From assembly GCA_013297575.1 (NCBI GenBank), contig JAAFHO010000019.1, positions 1 to 20,664 of the forward strand: 20,664 nucleotides of DNA, given 5' to 3'. Positions 8,246-15,425 of the stretch are shown piece after piece (position 1 is the first letter of the stretch; each line of letters starts with the position of its first letter). The stretch is from Chitinophagales bacterium (GTDB lineage Bacteria > Bacteroidota > Bacteroidia > Chitinophagales > Saprospiraceae). Both the position numbers and the translations under genes were made by a program. A model generated the notes under the pieces. It was not told the origin of the DNA. It ran no database searches and worked only from the letters and a program-made list of their open reading frames with translations.

Positions 8246-9259
8246 ATGAAAAATACATTATTTATTGCCTTCTTATTGCTTTTTGCAACCCAAACAACAG
8301 CCCAAACAATAGATGATTACGGAACGATTTTCCTATCTACTACTGAAATCGGTTTTAAACTATCTATGTCCCAAAAGGATGCACTTCAACTAAGCAACAA
8401 ACTCAAAAAAGAGAAGAATTTACTCGATTTCAGAGAGGAATACATACTAAAAGTAAATGAAAAAGGCCTAAAAGAAGTAACCTTTTATTTCGATAAAGAC
8501 GGTGAAAAACCATTGTACGAACTGATTTATGAATTTGAAAACGCAGATAGCGTGGAAGTCTTGTTGAATGCCGCCTTTGGCCCAGCCAGTCATCCGCGTT
8601 TGGCCGAGCATTGGATACTTAGCATAAATGATCAAAATGTAGCGTTTATGATATGGCGTTTTGAAAATAAAATTATCATGGCTGCAAATCTGCCTGATAC
8701 GGAATTGGCTGATGAATATTCTTTCCAGTTTGACCAAGCATTTATCGATGAAATGCACGCAAAAAACACCCAAGAATCTAATGTAACGGAGCCCGATACC
8801 ACGGTTTATATACCCGATGCACCTGTAGATCAACAATTAACCCAACTTATCAATTCGTATATTGAAAACGCACTACTGGATTTTGAAGGTATTAAAGGAG
8901 ATCCTGTAGTGGGTAAAAAAGACGAATACCTAACATTGCTTCCTTATGGCGACGATGTAAACGGTACCGTTATCCGTAAAAACACCAATAATGTATGGCG
9001 CATAGAGGCAAAATTAGCCATTAAGGAGTCTCTTGTGAATGCTCAAACGGTTTTTGATAATATGAAAAGTCAATTAGTAAGTTTAGAGGCACTTGAATAC
9101 CATTTAGTAAAAAAATCGGATTACGCTACCAATACCGCAAAAACCTTTATCTGGACTGTTCAAAATCTTGATGGCGACCCGTTAGGGATTATTATGAAAT
9201 TGCAATTATATGCCGCAGGAGGTGGCTTATATTCCGTAAGGCTAGAGATCGGGAAATAA
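8246..9259 (+). CDS. Secreted protein of unknown function, paralog of the gene at 12177
   Basis: 337 residues with a signal peptide (MKNTLFIAFLLLFATQTTAQ). No known domain was recognised. It aligns along its whole length with the product of 12177-13184. Shared blocks include TFYFDKDGEKPLY / TFYFDQDGNQPLY, ALLDFEGIKGDP / ALLDFEGMKDDP, VIRKNTNNVWRIEAKLA / IIRKNVNNTWRLEAKIA, LEALEYHLVKKS / LEALEYRLLKKS, and a C-terminus LGIIMKLQLY...SVRLEIGK / LGIIIKLQLY...SVRLEVGR. The spacing of similar blocks in the two halves suggests two globular domains joined by a variable Thr/Pro/Val linker (about residues 172-192). The gene follows the membrane protein by 41 bases and is the last of the protease gene run. 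Confidence 0.75.
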   Translation: MKNTLFIAFLLLFATQTTAQTIDDYGTIFLSTTEIGFKLSMSQKDALQLSNKLKKEKNLLDFREEYILKVNEKGLKEVTFYFDKDGEKPLYELIYEFENADSVEVLLNAAFGPASHPRLAEHWILSINDQNVAFMIWRFENKIIMAANLPDTELADEYSFQFDQAFIDEMHAKNTQESNVTEPDTTVYIPDAPVDQQLTQLINSYIENALLDFEGIKGDPVVGKKDEYLTLLPYGDDVNGTVIRKNTNNVWRIEAKLAIKESLVNAQTVFDNMKSQLVSLEALEYHLVKKSDYATNTAKTFIWTVQNLDGDPLGIIMKLQLYAAGGGLYSVRLEIGK

Positions 9260-9318
9260 TATTACTTTGTCGTTGCTGTACTGAAAATAAAAACAGATTT
9301 TTGGGTTAAAATTGATGA

Positions 9319-9345
9319 CTAAGTAACAAAATCACCGTTACTTAG
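9319..9345. promoter_or_regulatory. 9-bp perfect inverted repeat upstream of the trehalose genes
   Basis: CTAAGTAAC (9319-9327) and GTTACTTAG (9337-9345) are exact reverse complements separated by nine bases, ending 27 bases before the MFS start codon. There is no T-run after it, which argues against a standard terminator. It could be an operator for a dimeric regulator of trehalose uptake or an mRNA leader hairpin. The function is inferred from position only. Confidence 0.4.
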
Positions 9346-9372
9346 CCGCTAGAAAAATCCACCAACTTTATT

Positions 9373-10608
9373 ATGCGCAACTGGCAAATTAAATTATCCC
9401 TATTCCTCAACTATTTTGTTTACGCCATCCTTCTCAATAGCGTAGGCACGGTAATATTAAAAGTACAACATAACTTTGGAGTATCGGAGGGATCAGCCTC
9501 CATCTTGGAAGCCTTTAAGGATTTGAGTATTGCGGGAGTTTCGTTTTTGCTATCCTCGTATATTGTACGTATTGGCTACAAAAGAGCGATGTTACTTGCT
9601 TTAGGGTTCGTGACATTGGGCTGCTTTTTACTTCCCATTATGCCTGCGTTTTGGGCTACAAAATTGCTTTTTGCGATTATTGGCTCTAGTTTTGCCCTGA
9701 TAAAAATGTCTGTTTATGGCACGATTGGATTAGTTACCAAGGATAAAAAAGAACATCTAAGTCTGATGAACTTTATCGAATCCTTTTTTATGGTAGGGGT
9801 ATTAGCCGGTTATTTTGTGTTTACTTTTTTCATGGATGATAGCAATCCACAATCCACGGCGTGGTTAAATGTATATTACTTATTAGGTAGTATTGGAGCA
9901 GTCGCATTTTTATTACTGTTAACGGCTCCGCTGGATGAATCGTCCATCCAGCAAGAGACAACTCCTGCTTCGGCCACAGATTTTAGTAAGATGTTCGAAA
10001 TGATGACTATTCCATTGGTTTTGGTCTTTGTGCTTTGTGCCTTTTTTTATGTTTTAGTAGAGCAAAGTATTATGAGTTGGTTGCCAACGTTTAACAGTAA
10101 AGTATTGTCACTGCCTACAACATTGAGTATCCAAATGGCGAGCATATTGGCAGGAAGTACAGCCTTGGGTCGTCTTTTGGCGGGGATTGTAATGCGGAAA
10201 TTTCACTGGCATGCTGTACTTACGACTTGTTTACTACTTGCAGGAGCACTCGTTTTGATTGCCATCCCATTGGCCAATGGAGCACAAGGGAAAGTGGTGA
10301 CTGGCTGGGGGGACGCGCCTATTGCAGCCTTTATTTTCCCTTTAATTGGATTGTTCCTTTCTCCTATTTATCCGGCGATCAACTCATTGATACTGACTTC
10401 GTTGCCGGTAAATAAACACGGGTTAATGTCGGGTTTGATTATTATTTTCTCTGCCTTGGGTGGCACTACTGGCTCCATTATTACGGGTAATATTTTTCAA
10501 CATTTTGGGGGGCAAACCGCATTTTATTTCTCACTGATTCCTATTACAATATTGATTATTGGACTCTATTTTTTCAAAAAATTACAAGGAACTGTAACTC
10601 ATGGATAA
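9373..10608 (+). CDS. MFS transporter, FucP-like sugar permease group, likely trehalose/disaccharide uptake
   Basis: 411 residues with about 12 hydrophobic segments split by a polar central loop (about 193-215, DESSIQQETTPASATDFSK), the usual 6+6 major facilitator layout. Charged loop motifs after helix 2 (RIGYKRAM) and in the second half (LGRLLAGIVMRKFHW) fit MFS motif A-like turns, and SPIYPAINSLILTSLP near helix 10 resembles FucP/NarK-type permeases. Its stop overlaps the trehalase start by eight bases (ATGGATAA), so the two are translationally coupled. Because the coupled enzyme is a cytoplasmic trehalase, the likely substrate is trehalose brought in unmodified, in proton symport if it follows its family. 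The substrate is an inference from context, not from binding residues. Confidence 0.85.
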   Translation: MRNWQIKLSLFLNYFVYAILLNSVGTVILKVQHNFGVSEGSASILEAFKDLSIAGVSFLLSSYIVRIGYKRAMLLALGFVTLGCFLLPIMPAFWATKLLFAIIGSSFALIKMSVYGTIGLVTKDKKEHLSLMNFIESFFMVGVLAGYFVFTFFMDDSNPQSTAWLNVYYLLGSIGAVAFLLLLTAPLDESSIQQETTPASATDFSKMFEMMTIPLVLVFVLCAFFYVLVEQSIMSWLPTFNSKVLSLPTTLSIQMASILAGSTALGRLLAGIVMRKFHWHAVLTTCLLLAGALVLIAIPLANGAQGKVVTGWGDAPIAAFIFPLIGLFLSPIYPAINSLILTSLPVNKHGLMSGLIIIFSALGGTTGSIITGNIFQHFGGQTAFYFSLIPITILIIGLYFFKKLQGTVTHG

Positions 10609-12088
10609 TCTTTTTTTTATCGAGGAACTCTCGCCACTATATGAAGCAGTGCAAACTAGTAGTATATTTCAAGACTCTAAATTATTCCCCGATTGCACAT
10701 TAAAAACGACCGCGGAAGAGATATTGGTGGCATATTCCGCAACTTGCGAGCGCGAAGATTTTGACTTAAAAATATTTGTAGAACAATATTTTGACTTACC
10801 GCCAGCTGCTGATTCAAGTTATCAGTCGGAAGAAAAACCAATTGAGCAGCATCTCGAAAACTTATGGATAGTGCTGCAACGTCAGCCGAATGCGGATCAA
10901 GAAGGGCTTTCCACTTTATTGCCGCTCCCCTACCCTTATATCGTGCCGGGAGGCCGTTTCCGGGAGGTGTATTATTGGGATAGTTATTTTACGATGCTTG
11001 GTTTGCGGGCGCATGGACGCACTGATTTGATTCAAAACATGGTCGATAATTTTGCTTATTTAATTGAGCAACACGGCTTTATACCAAATGGCAATAGAAG
11101 TTACTATCTGAGTCGGTCGCAACCACCATTTTTTGCTTTGATGGTGCAATTATTAAGCGAAATAAGCGGCCCCGAAATATTACTCAAATACCGCCACGCC
11201 TTAGAACGCGAATACGCCTTCTGGATGTCTGGAGAAAACGAAATAACACAAGACGCGCCTTCACATCGCAGGGTTGTTTTGTTGCCCGATGGCAGTATTA
11301 TGAACCGATATTGGGACGATAAAGATACGCCACGGCCAGAGGCATATATCGAGGATGAACACATAGCGCAACAATCAGATCGTGCACCAACATCTGTATA
11401 TCGTGACATTCGTGCTGCTGCAGAATCTGGCTGGGATTTTAGTAGCAGATGGTTTGCTGATGGGCAAAATATGTCAACCATTCAAACCACTCAACTTGTG
11501 CCAGTTGATTTGAATTGTCTTTTATATTTTCTTGAAAAAACCTTACTCCAAATTTATCGCCAATTGCCCGATCGAGTGCCGGCAGATGTGATGAAAGAAA
11601 AGGCAAGGCTACGAAAACAAGCGATTTTGAACTATTGCTGGGACGAAAAAGTGGGCTTCTTTTTTGATTACAATTGGACAAGTCATTCAAAATCAAATAG
11701 TTGGAATTTGGCTGCGGCCTTTCCTTTATTTTTCAATATTGCTAGTAGCGAGCAAGCAGCGAGCACCGCAGAACACCTCAAAAACAAATTTCTGCAAGAT
11801 GGAGGACTCGCCACTACCCTATCCAACACCGGCCAACAATGGGATGCTCCCAACGGTTGGGCGCCCTTACAATGGATGACTTACAAAGGTTTGGTACAAT
11901 ATGGCCACGATGCGCTTGCCAACCAAATTCGCGAACATTGGAAGCAACTCAATGAACGTACTTACGAGGAAACTGGCAAAATGATGGAAAAATACAATAT
12001 CCAAGACATTCAAGTAAAGGCAGGTGGTGGAGAATATCCCAATCAAGATGGATTTGGCTGGACAAACGGTGTATATTTAATGTTTTAA
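10601..12088 (+). CDS. treF: Alpha,alpha-trehalase, GH37, cytoplasmic
   Basis: 495 residues, hydrolysing trehalose to two glucose molecules. Both family signatures are present: PGGRFREVYYWDSY (116-129) and QWDAPNGWAPLQW, plus the C-terminal GGGEYPNQDGFGWTNGV. By comparison with E. coli trehalase, the general acid is D279 in ESGWDFSSRW and the base is E478 in GGGEY; both are intact. There is no signal peptide, so it acts in the cytoplasm like TreF rather than the periplasmic TreA, and it is somewhat shorter than E. coli TreF. The ATG lies inside the end of the MFS gene (eight-base overlap), indicating coupled expression with the transporter. Identification as GH37 is firm; the treF symbol reflects location rather than proven orthology. 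Confidence 0.95.
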   Translation: MDNLFFIEELSPLYEAVQTSSIFQDSKLFPDCTLKTTAEEILVAYSATCEREDFDLKIFVEQYFDLPPAADSSYQSEEKPIEQHLENLWIVLQRQPNADQEGLSTLLPLPYPYIVPGGRFREVYYWDSYFTMLGLRAHGRTDLIQNMVDNFAYLIEQHGFIPNGNRSYYLSRSQPPFFALMVQLLSEISGPEILLKYRHALEREYAFWMSGENEITQDAPSHRRVVLLPDGSIMNRYWDDKDTPRPEAYIEDEHIAQQSDRAPTSVYRDIRAAAESGWDFSSRWFADGQNMSTIQTTQLVPVDLNCLLYFLEKTLLQIYRQLPDRVPADVMKEKARLRKQAILNYCWDEKVGFFFDYNWTSHSKSNSWNLAAAFPLFFNIASSEQAASTAEHLKNKFLQDGGLATTLSNTGQQWDAPNGWAPLQWMTYKGLVQYGHDALANQIREHWKQLNERTYEETGKMMEKYNIQDIQVKAGGGEYPNQDGFGWTNGVYLMF

Positions 12089-12144
12089 CCATAAAATTTT
12101 TCCACCACAAAAGTCAACGCTACGCCCGTTCACTTCCTTTTACC

Positions 12145-12152
12145 TACATTTG
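12145..12152 (+). promoter_or_regulatory. Bacteroidota -7 promoter element
   Basis: TACATTTG matches TAnnTTTG and lies 24 bases before the ATG at 12177. No convincing -33 element is seen at the usual 19-20 base distance. It implies that the second paralog has its own promoter rather than depending on the trehalase transcript. Confidence 0.55.
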
Positions 12153-12176
12153 CGGTAAAAATCGCTGTGAATAGGC

Positions 12177-13184
12177 ATGAAATATATCATTCTTTTATTA
12201 CTAACATCATACACCATACAAGCACAAGACGTAAAAGACTATAATACAGCTTTTAACAACGCCATCGCACTTGGATTCAAGATGGACATGCCACTAGACA
12301 CTACCAAAACGCTATTCAAAACAGGCTTCGAAGCCGCACCAGATAGCAGCGGTATTAGAATTATTTACCAATACGACCCCAAGCAGTACGGCCTCGATAA
12401 CATCACTTTTTACTTTGACCAAGATGGCAACCAACCGTTATACGCCGTATTCTTACAGTTTTCGGATGCCGATACACTAGCCGCCTTTTGCCAAAAAAAA
12501 CTGGGCACACCCGATCATCCTGGCATGGAAGACCACTGGATCATTGCCCTAGACCAATACGGTATTGCAACACTTTTTTGGCGCGATAAAAACTTCCTAG
12601 TCATGGCCAATAACCTGCCCGAAACAGAATTATTTGGGATGGAAAACTTCGATTTAGGAAAAGCATTTATTGCAGAACACGTAGCGGAGCAAAACGGAGG
12701 ATGGCCATCGACCGAGGTTGAAATTGTTGTTGATAGTGTGTTTGGACCACCCGATAAAGAATTTACAAGCACCATTAATACCATTATAGCATACGCCCTC
12801 CTAGATTTTGAAGGCATGAAAGACGACCCCATACCTGGCAAAATGAACGAATATCAAACACTGCTCTCCTTCAGTGATGATCCCGAAAATACCATTATCC
12901 GAAAAAATGTAAACAATACATGGCGACTAGAAGCCAAAATTGCAACAAAAGTACCTTTGGAAGAGTCACAAAACGCCTACCACGATATGCAAAAACAACT
13001 GGAAAACCTAGAAGCGCTGGAATACCGATTACTCAAAAAATCTGAATATACATCCAATACGGCAAATACTTATATATGGGAAGTAGAAAGTTTAGACAGT
13101 GAAGATTTAGGAATAATAATTAAACTACAATTGTACTATTCAGGGGAAGAAGCATTTTCGGTACGTTTGGAAGTAGGGCGTTAA
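12177..13184 (+). CDS. Secreted protein of unknown function, paralog of the gene at 8246
   Basis: 335 residues with a signal peptide (MKYIILLLLTSYTIQAQ). It aligns end to end with the product of 8246-9259 (identical or near-identical blocks are listed there), the C-terminal third being best conserved and the central linker (about 180-200) most divergent. No known domain was recognised. Beyond the family blocks it has DHWIIALDQYG and FWRDKNFLVMANNLPETEL, which match EHWILSINDQ and MANN/MAANLPDTEL in the paralog, so the two are probably functional relatives rather than decayed copies. It has its own -7 element at 12145 and ends four bases from the stop of the converging gene, with no terminator in between. 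Confidence 0.75.
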   Translation: MKYIILLLLTSYTIQAQDVKDYNTAFNNAIALGFKMDMPLDTTKTLFKTGFEAAPDSSGIRIIYQYDPKQYGLDNITFYFDQDGNQPLYAVFLQFSDADTLAAFCQKKLGTPDHPGMEDHWIIALDQYGIATLFWRDKNFLVMANNLPETELFGMENFDLGKAFIAEHVAEQNGGWPSTEVEIVVDSVFGPPDKEFTSTINTIIAYALLDFEGMKDDPIPGKMNEYQTLLSFSDDPENTIIRKNVNNTWRLEAKIATKVPLEESQNAYHDMQKQLENLEALEYRLLKKSEYTSNTANTYIWEVESLDSEDLGIIIKLQLYYSGEEAFSVRLEVGR

Positions 13185-13188
13185 ATGC

Positions 13189-13548
13189 CTATCGAACCAG
13201 TTGCATAAAATAAGGCCAAAATACCATTATCCCAATAATTGCGGCACCTATTGCAGACAAAAGTACGGCACCCGCCGCCATATCCTTTACCTTCCCTGCC
13301 AATGGATGATGATCTGGCGACACCAAATCCGTAAGGTATTCAATCGCCGAATTCATGGCCTCTAAGGCCGTAACCATAAAAATACATAATACAATTACAC
13401 TCCACTCTAGTTTGGAAAGGCCAAAATATAAGCCCATAAAAACAACCAATACGGCAGTAAAAAGGTGAATTTGGCCATTTCTGTGGTTTTTAAAAAAATC
13501 CACTATACCAGCCCAAGCAAAAACAAAACTATGAAAAAAAGCACGCAT
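13189..13548 (-). CDS. dgkA: Diacylglycerol kinase, prokaryotic DgkA family
   Basis: A membrane enzyme that phosphorylates diacylglycerol or undecaprenol with ATP, recycling lipids at the inner membrane. The family core is plain: HRNGQIHL, then EAMNSAIEYLTDLVSP and LAGKVKDMAAGAVLLSA, with E92, N95 and E99 (numbered from ATG 13635) in the conserved catalytic helix and KD(M)AAGAV following. Three hydrophobic helices are present. I chose ATG 13548 (119 residues), which starts right at the family domain, as in most DgkA proteins, and leaves a 25-base gap to the upstream gene. The in-frame ATG at 13635 would give 148 residues and overlap that gene by 62 bases. The frame converges with the gene ending at 13184. 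Bacteroidota enzymes of this family often act on undecaprenol; which substrate applies here cannot be told. Confidence 0.85.
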   Translation of the reverse strand: MRAFFHSFVFAWAGIVDFFKNHRNGQIHLFTAVLVVFMGLYFGLSKLEWSVIVLCIFMVTALEAMNSAIEYLTDLVSPDHHPLAGKVKDMAAGAVLLSAIGAAIIGIMVFWPYFMQLVR

Positions 13549-13573
13549 TATGTGAATAGGGAGTTTTAGATGA

Positions 13574-13876
13574 TTAAATAACTTGACCAATTGGCGTTGT
13601 GTTATGCCGTTCTTCTTCTTGTGGAAACCGCTCATGTACCAAAAAACTAATCACAGCACTACAGGCAAAACATACCAATAATAATCGAATTTCATTAAAA
13701 AACAAAAACAATAAACCCAATAAAAGATAGCCTAATGATATATACTCCGCATCACAAACAGAAATAGAAGGTTGTAACAAGCCCAATAAAGCAGCCATAG
13801 TATATAAAGCGCCTAACCAAAGGAGGACTACTATTATACGCCTAAACAATCTCTTTTTAAAACTTTGAATCATCAT
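13574..13876 (-). CDS. Small membrane protein of unknown function upstream of dgkA
   Basis: 100 residues from ATG 13876 (or 97 from ATG 13873). Three hydrophobic stretches (RIIVVLLWLGALYTMAALLG, YISLGYLLLGLLFLFF, IRLLLVCFACSAVISFLV) follow a basic N-terminus (KKRLFRR) and are followed by a charged tail (ERFPQEEERHN). The GTG six bases upstream would overlap the -7 element at 13882-13889 and is rejected. A -7 element five bases before ATG 13876 implies a leaderless or nearly leaderless transcript. It shares a strand and probably a transcript with dgkA, 25 bases downstream of its stop. The family is not recognised. Confidence 0.6.
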   Translation of the reverse strand: MMIQSFKKRLFRRIIVVLLWLGALYTMAALLGLLQPSISVCDAEYISLGYLLLGLLFLFFNEIRLLLVCFACSAVISFLVHERFPQEEERHNTTPIGQVI

Positions 13877-13881
13877 CGGCA

Positions 13882-13889
13882 CAAATGTA
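13882..13889 (-). promoter_or_regulatory. Bacteroidota -7 promoter element, leaderless arrangement
   Basis: Read on the minus strand this is TACATTTG, followed by five bases (TGCCG) and then ATG ATG. Transcription normally starts about 4-7 bases after this element, that is at the start codon. It drives the small membrane gene and dgkA. Confidence 0.6.
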
Positions 13890-14016
13890 CATAGGTTTTG
13901 GCTTCAAATTTGATAATTAATACAGTAAATCGTCTGTTTGAAAGAGTTTTGGCTTCAAAAGAGCAGAATTGAGAATAAAAAAATCAAAAAAAGGTTCAGA
14001 ATTCTAAATATGTGCT

Positions 14017-14024
14017 TACCTTTG
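14017..14024 (+). promoter_or_regulatory. -7 promoter element of tRNA-Ser
   Basis: TACCTTTG matches TAnnTTTG and ends 24 bases before the first base of the tRNA. The upstream stretch is A-rich; no clean -33 box is visible. Confidence 0.6.
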
Positions 14025-14048
14025 CGCCCCGAATTAAGTAATTCAACT

Positions 14049-14139
14049 GGAGAGATGTCCGAGTGGTTTAAGGAGCACGCCTGGAAAGTGTGTATACGGC
14101 AAAACTGTATCCGGGGTTCGAATCCCCGTCTCTCCGCCA
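14049..14139 (+). tRNA. tRNA-Ser (anticodon GGA)
   Basis: A complete 91-base class II tRNA. The acceptor stem GGAGAGA (14049-14055) pairs with TCTCTCC (14129-14135), followed by discriminator G and an encoded CCA (14137-14139). The anticodon stem CACGC/GTGTG encloses the loop CTGGAAA, with GGA at 14083-14085, reading UCC and UCU serine codons. A long variable arm (TATACGGCAAAACTGTATC region) is typical of tRNA-Ser, and GGTTCGAATCC forms the T loop. It has a promoter at 14017 and a terminator at 14181. Confidence 0.97.
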
Positions 14140-14180
14140 CCAAATTTTATAAGGTATAATTTTACCATAATTTACATTCA

Positions 14181-14224
14181 AAAATAAGCGTTTAAGATTA
14201 ATTTCTTAAACGCTTATTTTTTTT
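14181..14224. terminator. Strong bidirectional intrinsic terminator
   Basis: A perfect 16-bp stem: AAAATAAGCGTTTAAG (14181-14196) pairs with CTTAAACGCTTATTTT (14205-14220) around an 8-base loop, and T residues continue to 14224. The A-rich left side gives a matching U-run on the minus strand. It ends the tRNA-Ser transcript on the plus strand and the decarboxylase-mtgA-DUF2007 operon on the minus strand. Confidence 0.93.
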
Positions 14225-14240
14225 CTGCATTAAATGCTTC

Positions 14241-14627
14241 TCATTTCTTTGGCAACATTCCTACCCAAATCCGTGCTAAATATAGCCCAGCGGCCACCGC
14301 AGTAATCAATCCAATTGCAAATTTCCAGTTAATATTTATGGCACCTTTATCTTGACCAGCATCAATTGCTGCCTCGCCTAAGATTGCCCTCGCAGTTTCC
14401 ATATCTTGCGGCCGCACATGCAAACGTGTCACCAATTGCAAATGAGGCAAAATGCTCTGAGAAGTACTGTTGGCCAAAAAACAAGGAATACCCTCGCTCC
14501 TCAAACGAGCAGCAGCCACCTCCCCCTCTAAGGGTGAATAATACTTTGCCACTACTTCGCGGTCATCACCCTCGTCTAAAAAAAGATGGTCATCAAAATC
14601 AAATTGATCAAGGATATTATCGTGCAT
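14241..14627 (-). CDS. DUF2007-family protein with C-terminal membrane anchor
   Basis: 128 residues. After an acidic N-terminus (DQFDFDDHLFLDEGDD), residues ~23-92 show the DUF2007 pattern: a strand plus SPLEGEVAAARLRSEGIPCFLAN, a variable loop, then RLHVRPQDMETARAILGE. Pfam calls the family a putative signal transducing protein, related in fold to ferredoxin-like domains; its biochemical role is not established. A single hydrophobic helix (about 102-123, NWKFAIGLITAVAAGLYLARIWV) near the C-terminus would anchor it in the membrane with the domain in the cytoplasm. It starts three bases after the mtgA stop, so it is the last gene of that operon, ahead of the terminator at 14181. Confidence 0.8.
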   Translation of the reverse strand: MHDNILDQFDFDDHLFLDEGDDREVVAKYYSPLEGEVAAARLRSEGIPCFLANSTSQSILPHLQLVTRLHVRPQDMETARAILGEAAIDAGQDKGAININWKFAIGLITAVAAGLYLARIWVGMLPKK

Positions 14628-14630
14628 AGT

Positions 14631-15419
14631 TTATTTCTTCTTTGGCGTATTGGGGTCTTCATAGTCCAATTGACCACCCCAACGACGCATCTGACGCATA
14701 ATCCAAGACTGTTTTTCCCGCAAATCAGCCGTAGGATTAATTGGAGACAACCGCAATGGACTGGGTAATACCGCAGCCAACATAGCCGCCTCTGAGCGGT
14801 TAATATCTTTTGCCGATTTATTATAATTACGCAATGCTGCCGCTTCCACGCCATATACACCATCGCCAAACTCGATGATATTCAAATAAACCTCCATGAT
14901 GCGTTCTTTGCTCCAAATTACCTCAATCAAGAATGTAAAATAGACTTCCAGTCCCTTGCGTACCCACGACCGACCCGGCCAGAGAAAGACATTTTTAGCC
15001 GTTTGTTGGCTAATTGTACTAGCTCCTCGTTTTTTCTTATGCGTTTGATTGTATTTATACGCTTTCTTAATCGCATTAAAATCAAAGCCCTCATGCTCCA
15101 AAAACTCCTGATCCTCAGAGCAAACTACCGCCAATTGTAAGTGTGGAGACATTTCGTCAATAGAAACCCAATCTTTTTCTAAGCGCATAGAGCGATCACT
15201 CTCTCCCGCTTGCTCCATCAAACGAATCAGCATGAGCGGCGTAATCGGTACAGGCAAAAAACGATATAGAACGGTAGAACCAATCGAAATGATAAAAAAC
15301 CATAGCGTGATTTTTAGGATCAAACGACGGGCATACCGTATCCATTGGATATCGCCAGACTCGGTGCGCGGTAGTTTCCAATACCAGCGTCGAAGCATTC
15401 TTTTGATTGGGCTTAACAT
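14631..15419 (-). CDS. mtgA: Monofunctional biosynthetic peptidoglycan transglycosylase (GT51)
   Basis: 262 residues. It polymerises lipid II into glycan strands on the outer face of the inner membrane. One N-terminal membrane segment (about 34-52, ILKITLWFFIISIGSTVLY) follows a basic cytoplasmic start. The GT51 domain has its catalytic motif SEDQEFLEHEGFD with the catalytic Glu at E102, then RGASTISQQTAKN, WPGRSWVRKGLEVYFTFLIE, and IMEVYLNIIEFGDGVYGVEAAA. There is no transpeptidase domain, which separates it from class A penicillin-binding proteins. It lies six bases downstream of the decarboxylase gene and three bases upstream of the DUF2007 gene, so the three are probably co-transcribed. 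Confidence 0.95.
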   Translation of the reverse strand: MLSPIKRMLRRWYWKLPRTESGDIQWIRYARRLILKITLWFFIISIGSTVLYRFLPVPITPLMLIRLMEQAGESDRSMRLEKDWVSIDEMSPHLQLAVVCSEDQEFLEHEGFDFNAIKKAYKYNQTHKKKRGASTISQQTAKNVFLWPGRSWVRKGLEVYFTFLIEVIWSKERIMEVYLNIIEFGDGVYGVEAAALRNYNKSAKDINRSEAAMLAAVLPSPLRLSPINPTADLREKQSWIMRQMRRWGGQLDYEDPNTPKKK

Positions 15420-15425
15420 GTAAAA

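Noticed and set aside
13549..13635. 29-residue N-terminal extension of dgkA overlapping the upstream gene by 62 bases
   Set aside because: The DgkA family domain begins right at the ATG at 13548, which removes the overlap and leaves a normal 25-base gap; a long dual-coding overlap is not needed to explain the sequence.
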